DNA from: Legionellales bacterium UBA2469 | Lineage (GTDB): Bacteria; Pseudomonadota; Gammaproteobacteria; Legionellales; Legionellaceae | Reading direction: 5' to 3' | DNA: 6,259 nt | Assembly (NCBI GenBank): GCA_002342175.1 | Contig: DDPL01000035.1 | Span: 761 to 7,019 of the forward strand | In this document: one piece after another, positions 1 through 6,259 of the stretch | How the letters are laid out: every line of letters begins with the position of its first letter | Position numbering within the stretch: the first letter of the stretch is position 1 | The notes under the pieces: model-generated | Database searches by the model: none | What the model was told of the DNA's origin: nothing | Seen by the model: only the letters and a program-made list of their open reading frames with translations | Made by a program: the position numbers and the translations under genes

Positions 1-2426
1 AATTTTTCCCATTTGGTATCATTAATTTTTTTGAGTGTTGGCCAGCCTGTATACCATTTTTCGATAAAAATGGTTTGGTTAGAATGTCCTGGAATATACT
101 GCCAAATTTCTTCTGCGGTAAAAGATAAAATTGGTGCTAGCCATAAACTCAATGCTTTTACAATGTGATACATTGCAGTTTGGCAAGAACGTCGCGCTAG
201 GCTTTCCGTTGGGCATGTATATTGTCTGTCTTTGATAATATCTAAATAGAAACTTCCCAAGTCAATTGCGCAAAAATGTAATAATTTTTGATAAACCACA
301 TGAAATTGATAAGTGTCATAAGCTTCAGCAATTTCTGATTGCAATTGTTGTGCTTTATGAAGAATATAAGCATCCAACTCCACCATTTGTTCTGTAGGAA
401 CCGCATGTTGTTCATGGTTGTAATCAAATAAATTCGACAACAAGAAACGTGCAGTATTTCGTATGCGACGATAGGCATCAGCCGTACGTTGCAAGATTTC
501 AGGAGAAATACTCACTTCATAACGATAATCGGTTGATGAAACCCATAAACGTAAAATATCGGCACCTTGTTGACTAATCAGGGTATTTAGCTCGACATAA
601 TTCCCTTTTGATTTGGAGAGTTTTTTACCCTCACCATCAACGGTAAATCCATGAATTAAAACCGCGCGATAAGGAGCGGGACGTCCCATGGCAATCGCTG
701 TCGTCAACGATGAGTTAAACCATCCGCGATATTGATCCGAGCCTTCCAAATACATATCTGCAGGAAATTCCAAAGGATAATAAGATTGATCTAGAACCGC
801 GTAATGCGAAACACCTGAATCAAACCATACATCGAGGGTATCAGACACCTTTTCATAATCTTGGGCTTCATCACCTAACAATTCTCGTGCATCTAAAGAA
901 AACCAAGCCTCAAGACCTTCCTGTTCAATTTTTAAGGCCACCTGCTCAATGAGTTCTGTGCTGCGAGGATGCAATGCCTTGGTATCCTTATGTACAAACA
1001 AGGTCATTGGTGTGCCCCAGGAGCGCTGGCGAGATAAACACCAATCTGGGCGTGTTTCAAGCATCGAACGAATTCGTTGATAGCCCCATTCAGGCAACCA
1101 CTCTACGCTATCGAGGGCTTGAAGCATTTGTTGTCTTAAACCATTGGTATCCATCATCATAAACCATTGTGGCGTTGCCATAAAGATCAATGGCGTCTTA
1201 TGTCTCCAACAATGGGGATAACTATGAAATAAATCTGTATGTGATAATAAGGTATTGTTTTTTTCAAGGATATCAATCACAAGGGGGTTGGCTTTCCAAA
1301 CTGAAATACCTGCTAAATGCTCTAGCGTATCGATAAAGCAGCCATTGGGTTTTAATAAATTCACAACGGGCAAATTATAATGTTGGCCAATTAAGTAGTC
1401 ATCGGGTCCATGAGATGGCGCTGTATGAACACAACCGGTACCCGTATCCATGGTGACATGTTCACCACAAATAACGGGCACGTTTTTTTCAATCCATGGG
1501 TGTGCTAATGGACGACGTTCTAATTCATGACCTTGAATCTGTCCGATCACCGAATATTGTTTAGCTTCGATTCGCCCTACAAAACCCTCGACCAGCTCGT
1601 GTGCAACCACATAGACGGTGGAATCAACTTTTACAAAATCGTACATATGTTGGGGATGTAATGAAACCGCTTCATTTGCAGGAAGAGTCCATGGTGTGGT
1701 GGTCCAAATGGGTACAATCAAGGATTGTACATTTGAGCCATCGATGTCTAGGGACTTGAATACATCATCTTTATCCAATACTTCAAAAGCTACATCAATC
1801 GCGGAAGAGGTTTTATCTTCATATTCAACTTCTGCTTCCGCAAGAGCAGATCCGCAAGCCACACACCAATGCACTGGTTTAAAGCCTTGTTGTAAATGCC
1901 CCTGCTCTAAGATTTTTCCCAAAGCGCGTACGACAGAAGCCTCATAATCATAACGCATGGTCGCATAAGGATTATCCCAGTCTCCGACGACACCTAAACG
2001 TTGAAAATCCTTCGATTGAATCGCCATTTGTTCGCGAGCATAATTGGCGCATGCGATGCGAAAATCCTTAGCGGAGACTTTATCTCCAGCGCGCCCAATT
2101 TTTTTTTCCACATTAAGTTCAATTGGGAGTCCATGACAATCCCAGCCCGGTACAAAGGTAGCATCCATTCCTTTAAGTGTTTTTGATTTCACAATAATAT
2201 CTTTTAAGATTTTATTTAATGCATGTCCACAATGTGGATGACCATTGGCATATGGAGGACCATCATGCAGTACAAATTTTGGAGCGCCCTTTCTCGCATC
2301 ACGAATTTGTTGAAAAATATGTTCTGACTGCCATTTTGCTAAAGTTTCAGGTTCTCGCGTCGGCAAACTGGCGCGCATTGGAAAATCAGTAGAGGGCAAA
2401 TTCAATGTAGTTTTATAATCAGACAT
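1..2426 (-). CDS. ileS: Isoleucyl-tRNA synthetase, C-terminal end cut off by the window edge
   Basis: Class I aminoacyl-tRNA synthetase that charges tRNA-Ile with isoleucine in the cytoplasm and hydrolyses mischarged valine. My translation from the ATG at 2426 gives 808 uninterrupted codons to the window edge. The family is about 930-940 residues, so roughly 130 residues, including the usual C-terminal zinc-binding cysteines, lie outside. Visible motifs are DGPPYANG followed by the HIGH-type signature HCGH (residues 65-68), [17 protein letters not shown], the CP1 editing-domain threonine stretch WTTTPWTLP (241-249), the editing segment HGPDDY with Asp342, [27 protein letters not shown], and the KMSKS-type loop as KLSKS (602-606). 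Numbering runs in step with the E. coli enzyme as I remember it. Past the loop comes the anticodon-binding domain ([26 protein letters not shown]). The start has a GGAA ribosome binding site 7 bases upstream, and ribF ends 18 bases before it, so the two are probably one transcript. It is the bacterial (IleS1-like) form. Confidence 0.98.
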   Translation of the reverse strand, partial: MSDYKTTLNLPSTDFPMRASLPTREPETLAKWQSEHIFQQIRDARKGAPKFVLHDGPPYANGHPHCGHALNKILKDIIVKSKTLKGMDATFVPGWDCHGLPIELNVEKKIGRAGDKVSAKDFRIACANYAREQMAIQSKDFQRLGVVGDWDNPYATMRYDYEASVVRALGKILEQGHLQQGFKPVHWCVACGSALAEAEVEYEDKTSSAIDVAFEVLDKDDVFKSLDIDGSNVQSLIVPIWTTTPWTLPANEAVSLHPQHMYDFVKVDSTVYVVAHELVEGFVGRIEAKQYSVIGQIQGHELERRPLAHPWIEKNVPVICGEHVTMDTGTGCVHTAPSHGPDDYLIGQHYNLPVVNLLKPNGCFIDTLEHLAGISVWKANPLVIDILEKNNTLLSHTDLFHSYPHCWRHKTPLIFMATPQWFMMMDTNGLRQQMLQALDSVEWLPEWGYQRIRSMLETRPDWCLSRQRSWGTPMTLFVHKDTKALHPRSTELIEQVALKIEQEGLEAWFSLDARELLGDEAQDYEKVSDTLDVWFDSGVSHYAVLDQSYYPLEFPADMYLEGSDQYRGWFNSSLTTAIAMGRPAPYRAVLIHGFTVDGEGKKLSKSKGNYVELNTLISQQGADILRLWVSSTDYRYEVSISPEILQRTADAYRRIRNTARFLLSNLFDYNHEQHAVPTEQMVELDAYILHKAQQLQSEIAEAYDTYQFHVVYQKLLHFCAIDLGSFYLDIIKDRQYTCPTESLARRSCQTAMYHIVKALSLWLAPILSFTAEEIWQYIPGHSNQTIFIEKWYTGWPTLKKINDTKWEK

Positions 2427-2444
2427 AATCAATTCCAACAATAA

Positions 2445-3389
2445 TTAATTTATTTCTTCAAAATACGTTTTAGCATTCAGCACATCAAGCTGAATCTGTT
2501 GTTTTAATGCAGCAAGTGAAGAAAATCGACGCTCATCTCGAAGGCGTTTTAAAATAACAACTTGTAAAAATACGCCATAAAGATTTATATTTTCATTCAA
2601 TAGATGAACCTCCAGCATAGGCTGAACCCCATCGATTGTGGGCCGCAATCCGATATTGGCAACGCCAACACTTTCAGAATTGTGCGAACAATTTTTAATT
2701 TTAACACAAAATACACCATTTAATCCTTTTTTTTGAGCAGAAATTCGAATATTTGCTGTCGGAATCCCCCAAGAACCGGCTAATTGGCGTCCATATACAA
2801 CACGCCCTAAATAGAAATAAGGAAAACCTAAACAGCTTTCCATTTCGGTAAATTGATTTTCGCTACATAATTGTCGAATACGTGTGGATGATATTTTTTC
2901 CCCATCTTTTTGAAACACTGGGAAGATATCCGTTGCAACATTTTTTAATCTTGCGATCTGACAAAAATCTTTTGGTGTACCGTGCCGTTCGCGCCCAAAA
3001 TGAAAATCAGGTCCAATTAACATAAATTTGGCATGGAGTTTTTGAATTAAAAATTGATGAATAAAATCAGTTGAAGATAAAGATGCCCAACTTAAGTTAA
3101 ATCCAATACAAACGACATAATCGATTTGAAGCGTTTTAAACAGGTGTATTTTTTCACGCAAACTAAACAAACGAAAAGGCGCTAAGGAGCCCATAAAAAA
3201 CTCCTTAGGTTGCGGCTCAAATATAACCACCATGGTTGGAAGTTGTAAACGATTTCCAGAGGCTTTCAGTGCATCCAATAATGCTTGATGCCCTAAATGC
3301 ACCCCATCAAAATTACCAATGGTTAAAACCGAGCCTTGCTTAAAATCAGGAGCCGTATTATTTAATTTAAATATTTTAAATTTTAACAT
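2445..3389 (-). CDS. ribF: Bifunctional riboflavin kinase / FMN adenylyltransferase (FAD synthetase)
   Basis: Cytoplasmic enzyme that phosphorylates riboflavin to FMN and then adenylylates FMN to FAD. It has 314 residues, the normal length for the bacterial RibF family. The N-terminal nucleotidyltransferase half carries TIGNFDGVHLGH (residues 23-34, with the HxGH nucleotide-binding motif), VVIFEPQPKEFF (54-65), GPDFHFGRERHG (126-137) and ISSTRIR (166-172). The C-terminal flavokinase half, from about residue 185, has GRVVYGRQLAGSWGIPTANI, whose PTAN is the phosphate/metal-binding signature. It continues with ANIGLRPTIDG, the acidic EVHLL segment holding the expected catalytic Glu, and RDERRFSSL near the end. 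The linker AGSWG replaces the more usual GRxLG before PTAN, which looks like family variation. The ATG at 3389 has only a weak GAAG ribosome binding site. The usp terminator lies directly upstream and ileS follows after 18 bases, a conserved gammaproteobacterial pairing. I see no FMN riboswitch in front of it. Confidence 0.98.
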   Translation of the reverse strand: MLKFKIFKLNNTAPDFKQGSVLTIGNFDGVHLGHQALLDALKASGNRLQLPTMVVIFEPQPKEFFMGSLAPFRLFSLREKIHLFKTLQIDYVVCIGFNLSWASLSSTDFIHQFLIQKLHAKFMLIGPDFHFGRERHGTPKDFCQIARLKNVATDIFPVFQKDGEKISSTRIRQLCSENQFTEMESCLGFPYFYLGRVVYGRQLAGSWGIPTANIRISAQKKGLNGVFCVKIKNCSHNSESVGVANIGLRPTIDGVQPMLEVHLLNENINLYGVFLQVVILKRLRDERRFSSLAALKQQIQLDVLNAKTYFEEIN

Positions 3390-3403
3390 CAGTCAACTTC
3401 AAT

Positions 3404-3426
3404 AAAAAAGGTGCTTAAAGCACCTT
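3404..3426 (-). terminator. Intrinsic terminator after the usp gene
   Basis: Read on the minus strand, this is a perfect 8-base-pair stem, AAGGTGCT / AGCACCTT, closing a three-base TTA loop (3408-3426). A run of six Ts starts within the end of the stem and continues to 3404. It begins 19 bases after the usp stop codon, the expected position for a rho-independent terminator. There is also an A-rich stretch (TTAAAATTC on the plus strand, 3430-3438) on the far side, but it gives only a broken T run for a plus-strand transcript. The ribF start codon follows only 14 bases beyond the T run. Confidence 0.85.
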
Positions 3427-3445
3427 AGATTAAAATTCAAAAGGT

Positions 3446-3880
3446 TTATTCATTTTCTTTAGGTGGACGTACGATCAACATGTCGCAATGCGCACCATGT
3501 AAAATAGCATCAGCAGTCGAACCCAATAACATGGCTAAACCATGCTTTCCATGGCTACCTGATACGATTAAATCAATATCATATTCTTCAGCAAGACGAA
3601 GAACTTCATGCTTAATCGATCCAAAAGCCAAAATACAATGTTTTTGATCAACATCTAATTGTTCTGCTAATTGTTTTAATTCTTTTTCAGCTTGATCCCG
3701 TATAGACATTTCGACTTCAGCAAAACCAGCAAAACCAGGATATGCATAAGCAGGAATGGGCTCAACGACATGAACCAAAAACAATTGCGCATGATTTTCT
3801 TTTGCAATTTGACGTGCACGATGGGCTGCTCTTACACCAATATCATCAAAATCTGTGGCATATAAAACTCTTTTATACAC
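3446..3880 (-). CDS. Universal stress protein, UspA family
   Basis: Single-domain Usp protein (Rossmann-like alpha/beta fold, usually a cytoplasmic dimer), 144 residues from the start I prefer. It begins VYKRVLYATDF, the standard first beta strand with the conserved Asp. The middle segment is LFLVHVVEP. The C-terminal part is DLIVSGSHGKHGLAMLLGST followed by CDMLIVRPP, the G-2x-G-(8-9)x-G-S/T pattern of ATP-binding Usp proteins, here with eight spacer residues. The open frame reaches an ATG at 3925, but I choose GTG at 3880. It has a strong AAGGAG ribosome binding site six bases upstream, it gives the usual family N terminus, and the extra 15 residues match nothing in the family. The -10 box at 3934-3939 would also leave the ATG almost at the transcript end. 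The gene has its own promoter candidate and terminator, so it looks monocistronic. The exact stress or ligand cannot be inferred. Confidence 0.93.
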   Translation of the reverse strand: MYKRVLYATDFDDIGVRAAHRARQIAKENHAQLFLVHVVEPIPAYAYPGFAGFAEVEMSIRDQAEKELKQLAEQLDVDQKHCILAFGSIKHEVLRLAEEYDIDLIVSGSHGKHGLAMLLGSTADAILHGAHCDMLIVRPPKENE

Positions 3881-3886
3881 AGTGTT

Positions 3887-3892
3887 CTCCTT
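3887..3892 (-). promoter_or_regulatory. Shine-Dalgarno site that fixes the usp GTG start
   Basis: AAGGAG on the minus strand, six bases before the GTG at 3880. It is the best ribosome binding site in the window and argues against the in-frame ATG at 3925, which has none. Confidence 0.85.
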
Positions 3893-3933
3893 AACGAATG
3901 ACAACGAGTCATCAAAGACTATCACTTTTTTTT

Positions 3934-3962
3934 ATTATAGACTACAGATTTTAAAAAATTAA
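3934..3962 (-). promoter_or_regulatory. Promoter candidate for usp
   Basis: A perfect -10 hexamer TATAAT (3939 down to 3934 on the minus strand) lies in AT-rich DNA upstream of usp. At 17 bases spacing the -35 position is TTAATT (3957-3962), matching the sigma-70 consensus at only three of six places. Transcription would begin near 3927, leaving a leader of about 45 bases before the GTG start. In DNA this AT-rich a TATAAT can arise by chance, so the position between genes is the main support. Confidence 0.5.
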
Positions 3963-3976
3963 ATTTAATGTTTTTT

Positions 3977-4225
3977 TTAGGCTAAATCTCGGACTCGAAA
4001 TCCCCTGGGAATATACACAACACTATCTAAAACTGGTTTCACATCCTCTGCTATCACCAAATCGTTATCTTCAAAATAATTTATCTTTTTTAATGAAATT
4101 GGGTACATCAGCTGTTGTGTTGATGTTGCTTCAATGGAGGGAACATAACTTAAAAAAATAGTTTCTTGGTGCTTTGTGTAGGGGGTTATTGAGTTTGCGT
4201 AGAAACGAAAACTCAATAACCCCAT
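3977..4225 (-). CDS. Small hypothetical protein with possible N-terminal membrane or signal segment
   Basis: I do not recognise this gene. From the ATG at 4225 it encodes 82 residues, with no Cys or Trp and a near-neutral charge balance, ending PRGFRVRDLA. The frame is open further upstream, to an ATG at 4339 inside aroK (120 residues). An uninterrupted run of over 90 codons outside aroK is unlikely by chance in DNA this AT-rich. The start is uncertain: no good ribosome binding site precedes the 4225 ATG (only GGA, 15 bases away). Using upstream codons adds KYFFGFFFLT before MGLLSFRFYANS, together a plausible signal peptide or transmembrane helix of about 15 hydrophobic residues, so a longer product from a non-ATG start is possible. 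A 42-base hairpin covers the first codons and T runs lie just upstream. It sits directly behind aroK, where aroB is normally found. It could be a secreted or periplasmic small protein or a decaying remnant. Confidence 0.5.
   Translation of the reverse strand: MGLLSFRFYANSITPYTKHQETIFLSYVPSIEATSTQQLMYPISLKKINYFEDNDLVIAEDVKPVLDSVVYIPRGFRVRDLA
4182..4223. repeat. Near-perfect 42-base inverted repeat (hairpin) between aroK and usp
   Basis: Arms GGGGTTATTGAGTTT (4182-4196) and its exact complement (4209-4223) form 15 continuous base pairs. After one G-A mismatch, three more pairs (4198-4200 with 4205-4207) close a four-base loop. It begins 36 bases after the aroK stop codon, where a terminator might be expected, but neither strand has a T run immediately after the stem. 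The nearest downstream T run on the minus strand is seven Ts, about 22 bases further (4151-4157 region). It lies inside the open frame of the small hypothetical gene and starts at the third base of its first ATG. It could be an unusual or degenerate terminator, an RNA-stabilising structure, a REP-like element or a regulator site. Confidence 0.85.
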
Positions 4226-4259
4226 CGTCAGAAAAAAAAATCCAAAAAAATATTTGGGA

Positions 4260-4787
4260 TTAAATTTCTCCGTAAAGATATTTAATGATATTGTTTGCAA
4301 CAGCTTTAACTGTAAGTTTATCTGTTTCAAATGCAACATCCGCTAACTCCTCGTACAAAGGTTCTCTTTCATCTCTTAAAGATTCTAAACGAGCTTCTAA
4401 ATCATCGGTTTGCAACATTGGACGCTTGGTATCGCGCTTGGTACGCTCATACTGCTGTGCCAGTGAGGTTTTAAGATAAATGACCGTTCCACGAGCAGCT
4501 AATGAATTACGATTTTCAGACGTCATAATTGCCCCACCACCAGTGGCTAAAACAATATTTTGCTTTTGCGTCAACTCATCAATCACTTTTTGTTCCCGTC
4601 GACGGTAACCCTCCTCGCCCTCTACATCGTAGATCCATGCGATATCTGCGCCAGCACGCAATTCAATTTCTTCATCTGAATCAAAAAAATCCAACTTTAA
4701 TTCTTTAGCCAATGCTCGACCAATCGTGCTTTTACCAGCTCCCATAGGTCCAATGAGAAAAATATTTTTGAAATTTACAATACTCAT
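4260..4787 (-). CDS. aroK: Shikimate kinase
   Basis: Phosphorylates shikimate with ATP to shikimate 3-phosphate, the fifth step of chorismate and aromatic amino acid synthesis, in the cytoplasm. It has 175 residues, the normal family length. It shows the Walker A motif GPMGAGKST (13-21), the shikimate-binding Asp in FDSDEEI (Asp38), GEEGYRRRE with the substrate-binding Arg62, ATGGG (81-85), the lid segment with KRPML (Arg122 is the likely lid arginine) and DEREPLYEE with the nucleotide-binding Arg141. The ATG at 4787 is preceded by an AGGA ribosome binding site with a rather long ten-base spacing. Upstream is the pilus secretin, as in many gammaproteobacteria, but the gap is 287 bases and carries its own promoter candidate, so independent expression is likely. 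aroB (3-dehydroquinate synthase), the usual downstream partner, is not in the window. Confidence 0.98.
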   Translation of the reverse strand: MSIVNFKNIFLIGPMGAGKSTIGRALAKELKLDFFDSDEEIELRAGADIAWIYDVEGEEGYRRREQKVIDELTQKQNIVLATGGGAIMTSENRNSLAARGTVIYLKTSLAQQYERTKRDTKRPMLQTDDLEARLESLRDEREPLYEELADVAFETDKLTVKAVANNIIKYLYGEI

Positions 4788-4936
4788 TTTTTCACATTCC
4801 TCGAATACGACATTCTAAGCCATGGCTGAATTAGCACATGTATAGTGAATTTAATACGTTATTCTATAACTAGAACCACCCATCACAACAAAATAATCAA
4901 TTATTTAGTATAGATTATTTTAAGATTTTCACTAAT

Positions 4937-4968
4937 AAAAAATACGTTTTAAAAAAATTATACGTATT
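4937..4968 (-). terminator. Weak terminator-like hairpin after the secretin gene
   Basis: On the minus strand AATACGT and ACGTATT form a seven-base-pair stem around a 14-base T- and A-rich loop, followed by four more Ts (4940-4937). It lies about 105 bases after the secretin stop codon. The stem has only two G-C pairs, so it may be inefficient, or it may be an operator-like palindrome instead. It overlaps the TATAAT promoter candidate. Confidence 0.35.
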
Positions 4969-4986
4969 AAGCAAATGAAATAACAA
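4957..4986 (-). promoter_or_regulatory. Promoter candidate for aroK
   Basis: On the minus strand TTGTTA (4986 to 4981, four of six bases matching TTGACA) is followed after 18 bases by a perfect TATAAT (4962 to 4957). A transcript would start near 4950 with a leader of about 160 bases before aroK. A second, poorer -10 candidate, TATACT, lies at 4907-4912, closer to the gene. The AT-rich setting makes either a possible chance match. Confidence 0.4.
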
Positions 4987-5074
4987 CATTTATTGATTTG
5001 AACTTAATCCCGTATTTTCGCGAGTCATTCTAATCGATAGGTCGACTTTGGTCAAATGATGTTACTTATATTTT

Positions 5075-6259
5075 CTATTGAATTTTAGGCGTAATGAACA
5101 ATATAAGCTCTTCATCCAAATGTCTTTCCTGTTCACGCGAAAATAATTGGCTTAACCCAGGTAAATCTTTCAATATAGGGAGCCCTACTTTTTCATAATG
5201 AACATCTTTTTTATTAATACCACCCAATACCAAAGTTTCACCACTTCGTATAAATACTTTTGTGGACATCGCCTTCGTTGAAATAATGGGAACACCCTGA
5301 ACCCTCCTTCCAGAATCTGCATCTTGATGAATTTCCAAATCCAACAGCAACTTTCCATTGGCCAATATCGAAGGTTTGACCTTTAATTGTAACAATGCTT
5401 TTTTAAAGGCAACTGAAGTTGCCCCATTCAAAGAACTTTCTTGATAAGGTATGTCTTCACCCGATGAAATAGATGCTTCTTTTTGATTTTGGGTCATTAA
5501 GCGAGGTCTTGATATGATCTTTGCTCTACCTTTTCCTTCTAACATGGATAGTTCTGCATCAATATATTGTTGCCCGAACTTCGCAAGGGCGACAGCATAT
5601 GAAATGGGCGTTGCCTCCAGAGGTAATGCAGCTAAATTCACATTCAGTCTATCGTTAGTATTTTCTGATTGGAGACCTGCCAATTGACCTGACATTAAAC
5701 CAGGCTGAGTGAATCCTAAGCGTACACCAAGATCTTTTGCTGCATTTTTATTCATTGACACAATACGGGCTTGAATTTCAACTTGCTGGCGCGGAACATC
5801 AATCTGTTGAATGACTTGCATCGCTTGTTCTAAATGTTCTGGTACGTCAGATATCCATAATCCATTGACATGCTCATCAGATAAAATTTTACCAACTGGT
5901 GACAAACAGGATTGGTTCTTGTCAGATAAAATTTGAACAATATCCTTTGCTTCTACATGAATGAGTTTCACCCATTTATGTTGCAATGTTGGCATCATGT
6001 TTTTCACACCCGATCCTTTTTGTAAGAAATGATAGGTCCTATCAACCCAAACGATCCCTCCAGAGTCCTGAATAGACAAATGTTGCGTTTGCACCATAAA
6101 ATCCCAAATTTGCTCCCAACTAACCCGATTTAAATGTACATCCATTTTTCCTTGAATATTTTGACTCAGGACAATATTTTGACCTTGTATATCCGCAAGT
6201 GTTTGTAATAAATATCGAAGCGGTACTTGTTCTAAATGCAAAGACCAGGCATATCCGGT
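5075..6259 (-). CDS. pilQ: Type IV pilus / competence secretin, N-terminal part outside the window
   Basis: C-terminal 394 residues of an outer-membrane secretin, the ring-shaped channel through which the type IV pilus, or DNA during competence, crosses the outer membrane. The frame is open to the right edge. An apparent start at 6241 is a TTG inside the family-conserved segment WSLHLEQVPLRYLLQ, so it is not the true start. Order in this fragment: the STN/N0 domain (about residues 7-75), one secretin N1-type ring domain (about 95-155, including HVNGLWISDVPEHLEQ), then the barrel domain with IISRPRLMT, GEDIPYQ, GATSVAFKKA, the secretin signature GETLVLGGI, LPGLSQLF and the typical end ELILFITPKIQ. 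PilQ proteins are usually near 700 residues with AMIN domains in front, whereas the HofQ/ComE form is about 410. The missing N terminus would decide between them. Position directly before aroK fits both pilQ and hofQ. Confidence 0.93.
   Translation of the reverse strand, partial: TGYAWSLHLEQVPLRYLLQTLADIQGQNIVLSQNIQGKMDVHLNRVSWEQIWDFMVQTQHLSIQDSGGIVWVDRTYHFLQKGSGVKNMMPTLQHKWVKLIHVEAKDIVQILSDKNQSCLSPVGKILSDEHVNGLWISDVPEHLEQAMQVIQQIDVPRQQVEIQARIVSMNKNAAKDLGVRLGFTQPGLMSGQLAGLQSENTNDRLNVNLAALPLEATPISYAVALAKFGQQYIDAELSMLEGKGRAKIISRPRLMTQNQKEASISSGEDIPYQESSLNGATSVAFKKALLQLKVKPSILANGKLLLDLEIHQDADSGRRVQGVPIISTKAMSTKVFIRSGETLVLGGINKKDVHYEKVGLPILKDLPGLSQLFSREQERHLDEELILFITPKIQ

Noticed and set aside
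242..478. Minus-strand open frame of 78 codons
   Set aside because: Lies out of frame within ileS, whose own reading frame is intact and motif-rich across this stretch.
974..2186. Three plus-strand open frames (974-1162, 1618-1947, 2001-2186)
   Set aside because: All are antisense to continuous ileS coding sequence and show no family motifs.
2427..2444. Possible T-box or other leader control in front of ileS
   Set aside because: Only 18 bases separate ribF and ileS, enough for a ribosome binding site but not for a T-box.
3390..3445. Possible FMN riboswitch in front of ribF
   Set aside because: The interval is filled by the usp terminator and is far too short for the FMN aptamer; none of its conserved segments are visible.
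3951..3976. ATTAAATTTAAT palindrome with Ts after the small gene as a terminator
   Set aside because: Pure A-T stem with no G-C pair; expected often in this AT-rich sequence and unlikely to terminate.
4285..4479. Plus-strand open frame of 64 codons
   Set aside because: Antisense to the conserved C-terminal half of aroK; serine-rich shadow with no motif.
4892..4906. AATAAT-CA-ATTATT palindrome as a Fur-like operator
   Set aside because: Six-base A-T arms only, no match to a Fur box that I can support, likely chance.
6239..6241. TTG as start of a short secretin
   Set aside because: The frame stays open to the window edge and the residues before it (TGYAWS) continue the conserved secretin segment, so the gene starts outside.

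Overview
The window is AT-rich DNA (roughly 35-40% GC by eye). All convincing genes lie on the minus strand, so transcription runs from the right end towards the left. In transcription order they are: the C-terminal two thirds or so of a type IV pilus/competence secretin (PilQ/HofQ family, entering from beyond base 6259); shikimate kinase (aroK); a small unrecognised gene; a UspA-type universal stress protein; ribF (riboflavin kinase/FAD synthetase); and ileS (isoleucyl-tRNA synthetase, running off base 1 without its C-terminal end). The secretin-aroK and ribF-ileS pairings are classical gammaproteobacterial gene orders. The protein texture (AroK ending KYLYGE-, low GC, IleS with HCGH/KLSKS signatures) resembles the Legionellales, but that placement is inference from memory of families, not a search.

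Right block (4260-6259): the secretin ends at 5075. A 287-base non-coding gap follows, holding a weak terminator-like hairpin, a TATAAT promoter candidate and a repeated TTAATACGT word. aroK then has its own ribosome binding site. The partner normally found downstream, aroB, is absent.

Middle block (3404-4260): in place of aroB there is an 82-codon (ATG start) or longer open frame with no family I recognise. Its beginning is overlaid by an almost perfect 42-base hairpin and by runs of nine and seven Ts. After it comes the usp gene with its own promoter-like -10 box, a strong Shine-Dalgarno sequence before a GTG start, and a clear intrinsic terminator, so it looks like an independently controlled single-gene unit.

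Left block (1-3389): ribF and ileS are 18 bases apart and almost certainly co-transcribed. The usp terminator ends only 14 bases before the ribF start codon, so where ribF-ileS transcription begins is an open question. In cellular terms the window combines a pilus/DNA-uptake outer-membrane channel, one step of aromatic amino acid synthesis, stress response, flavin cofactor synthesis and translation. They are neighbours, not one pathway. I see no mobile element, CRISPR array, tRNA or rRNA, and no convincing wholly new system. The least explained segment is 3977-4260.
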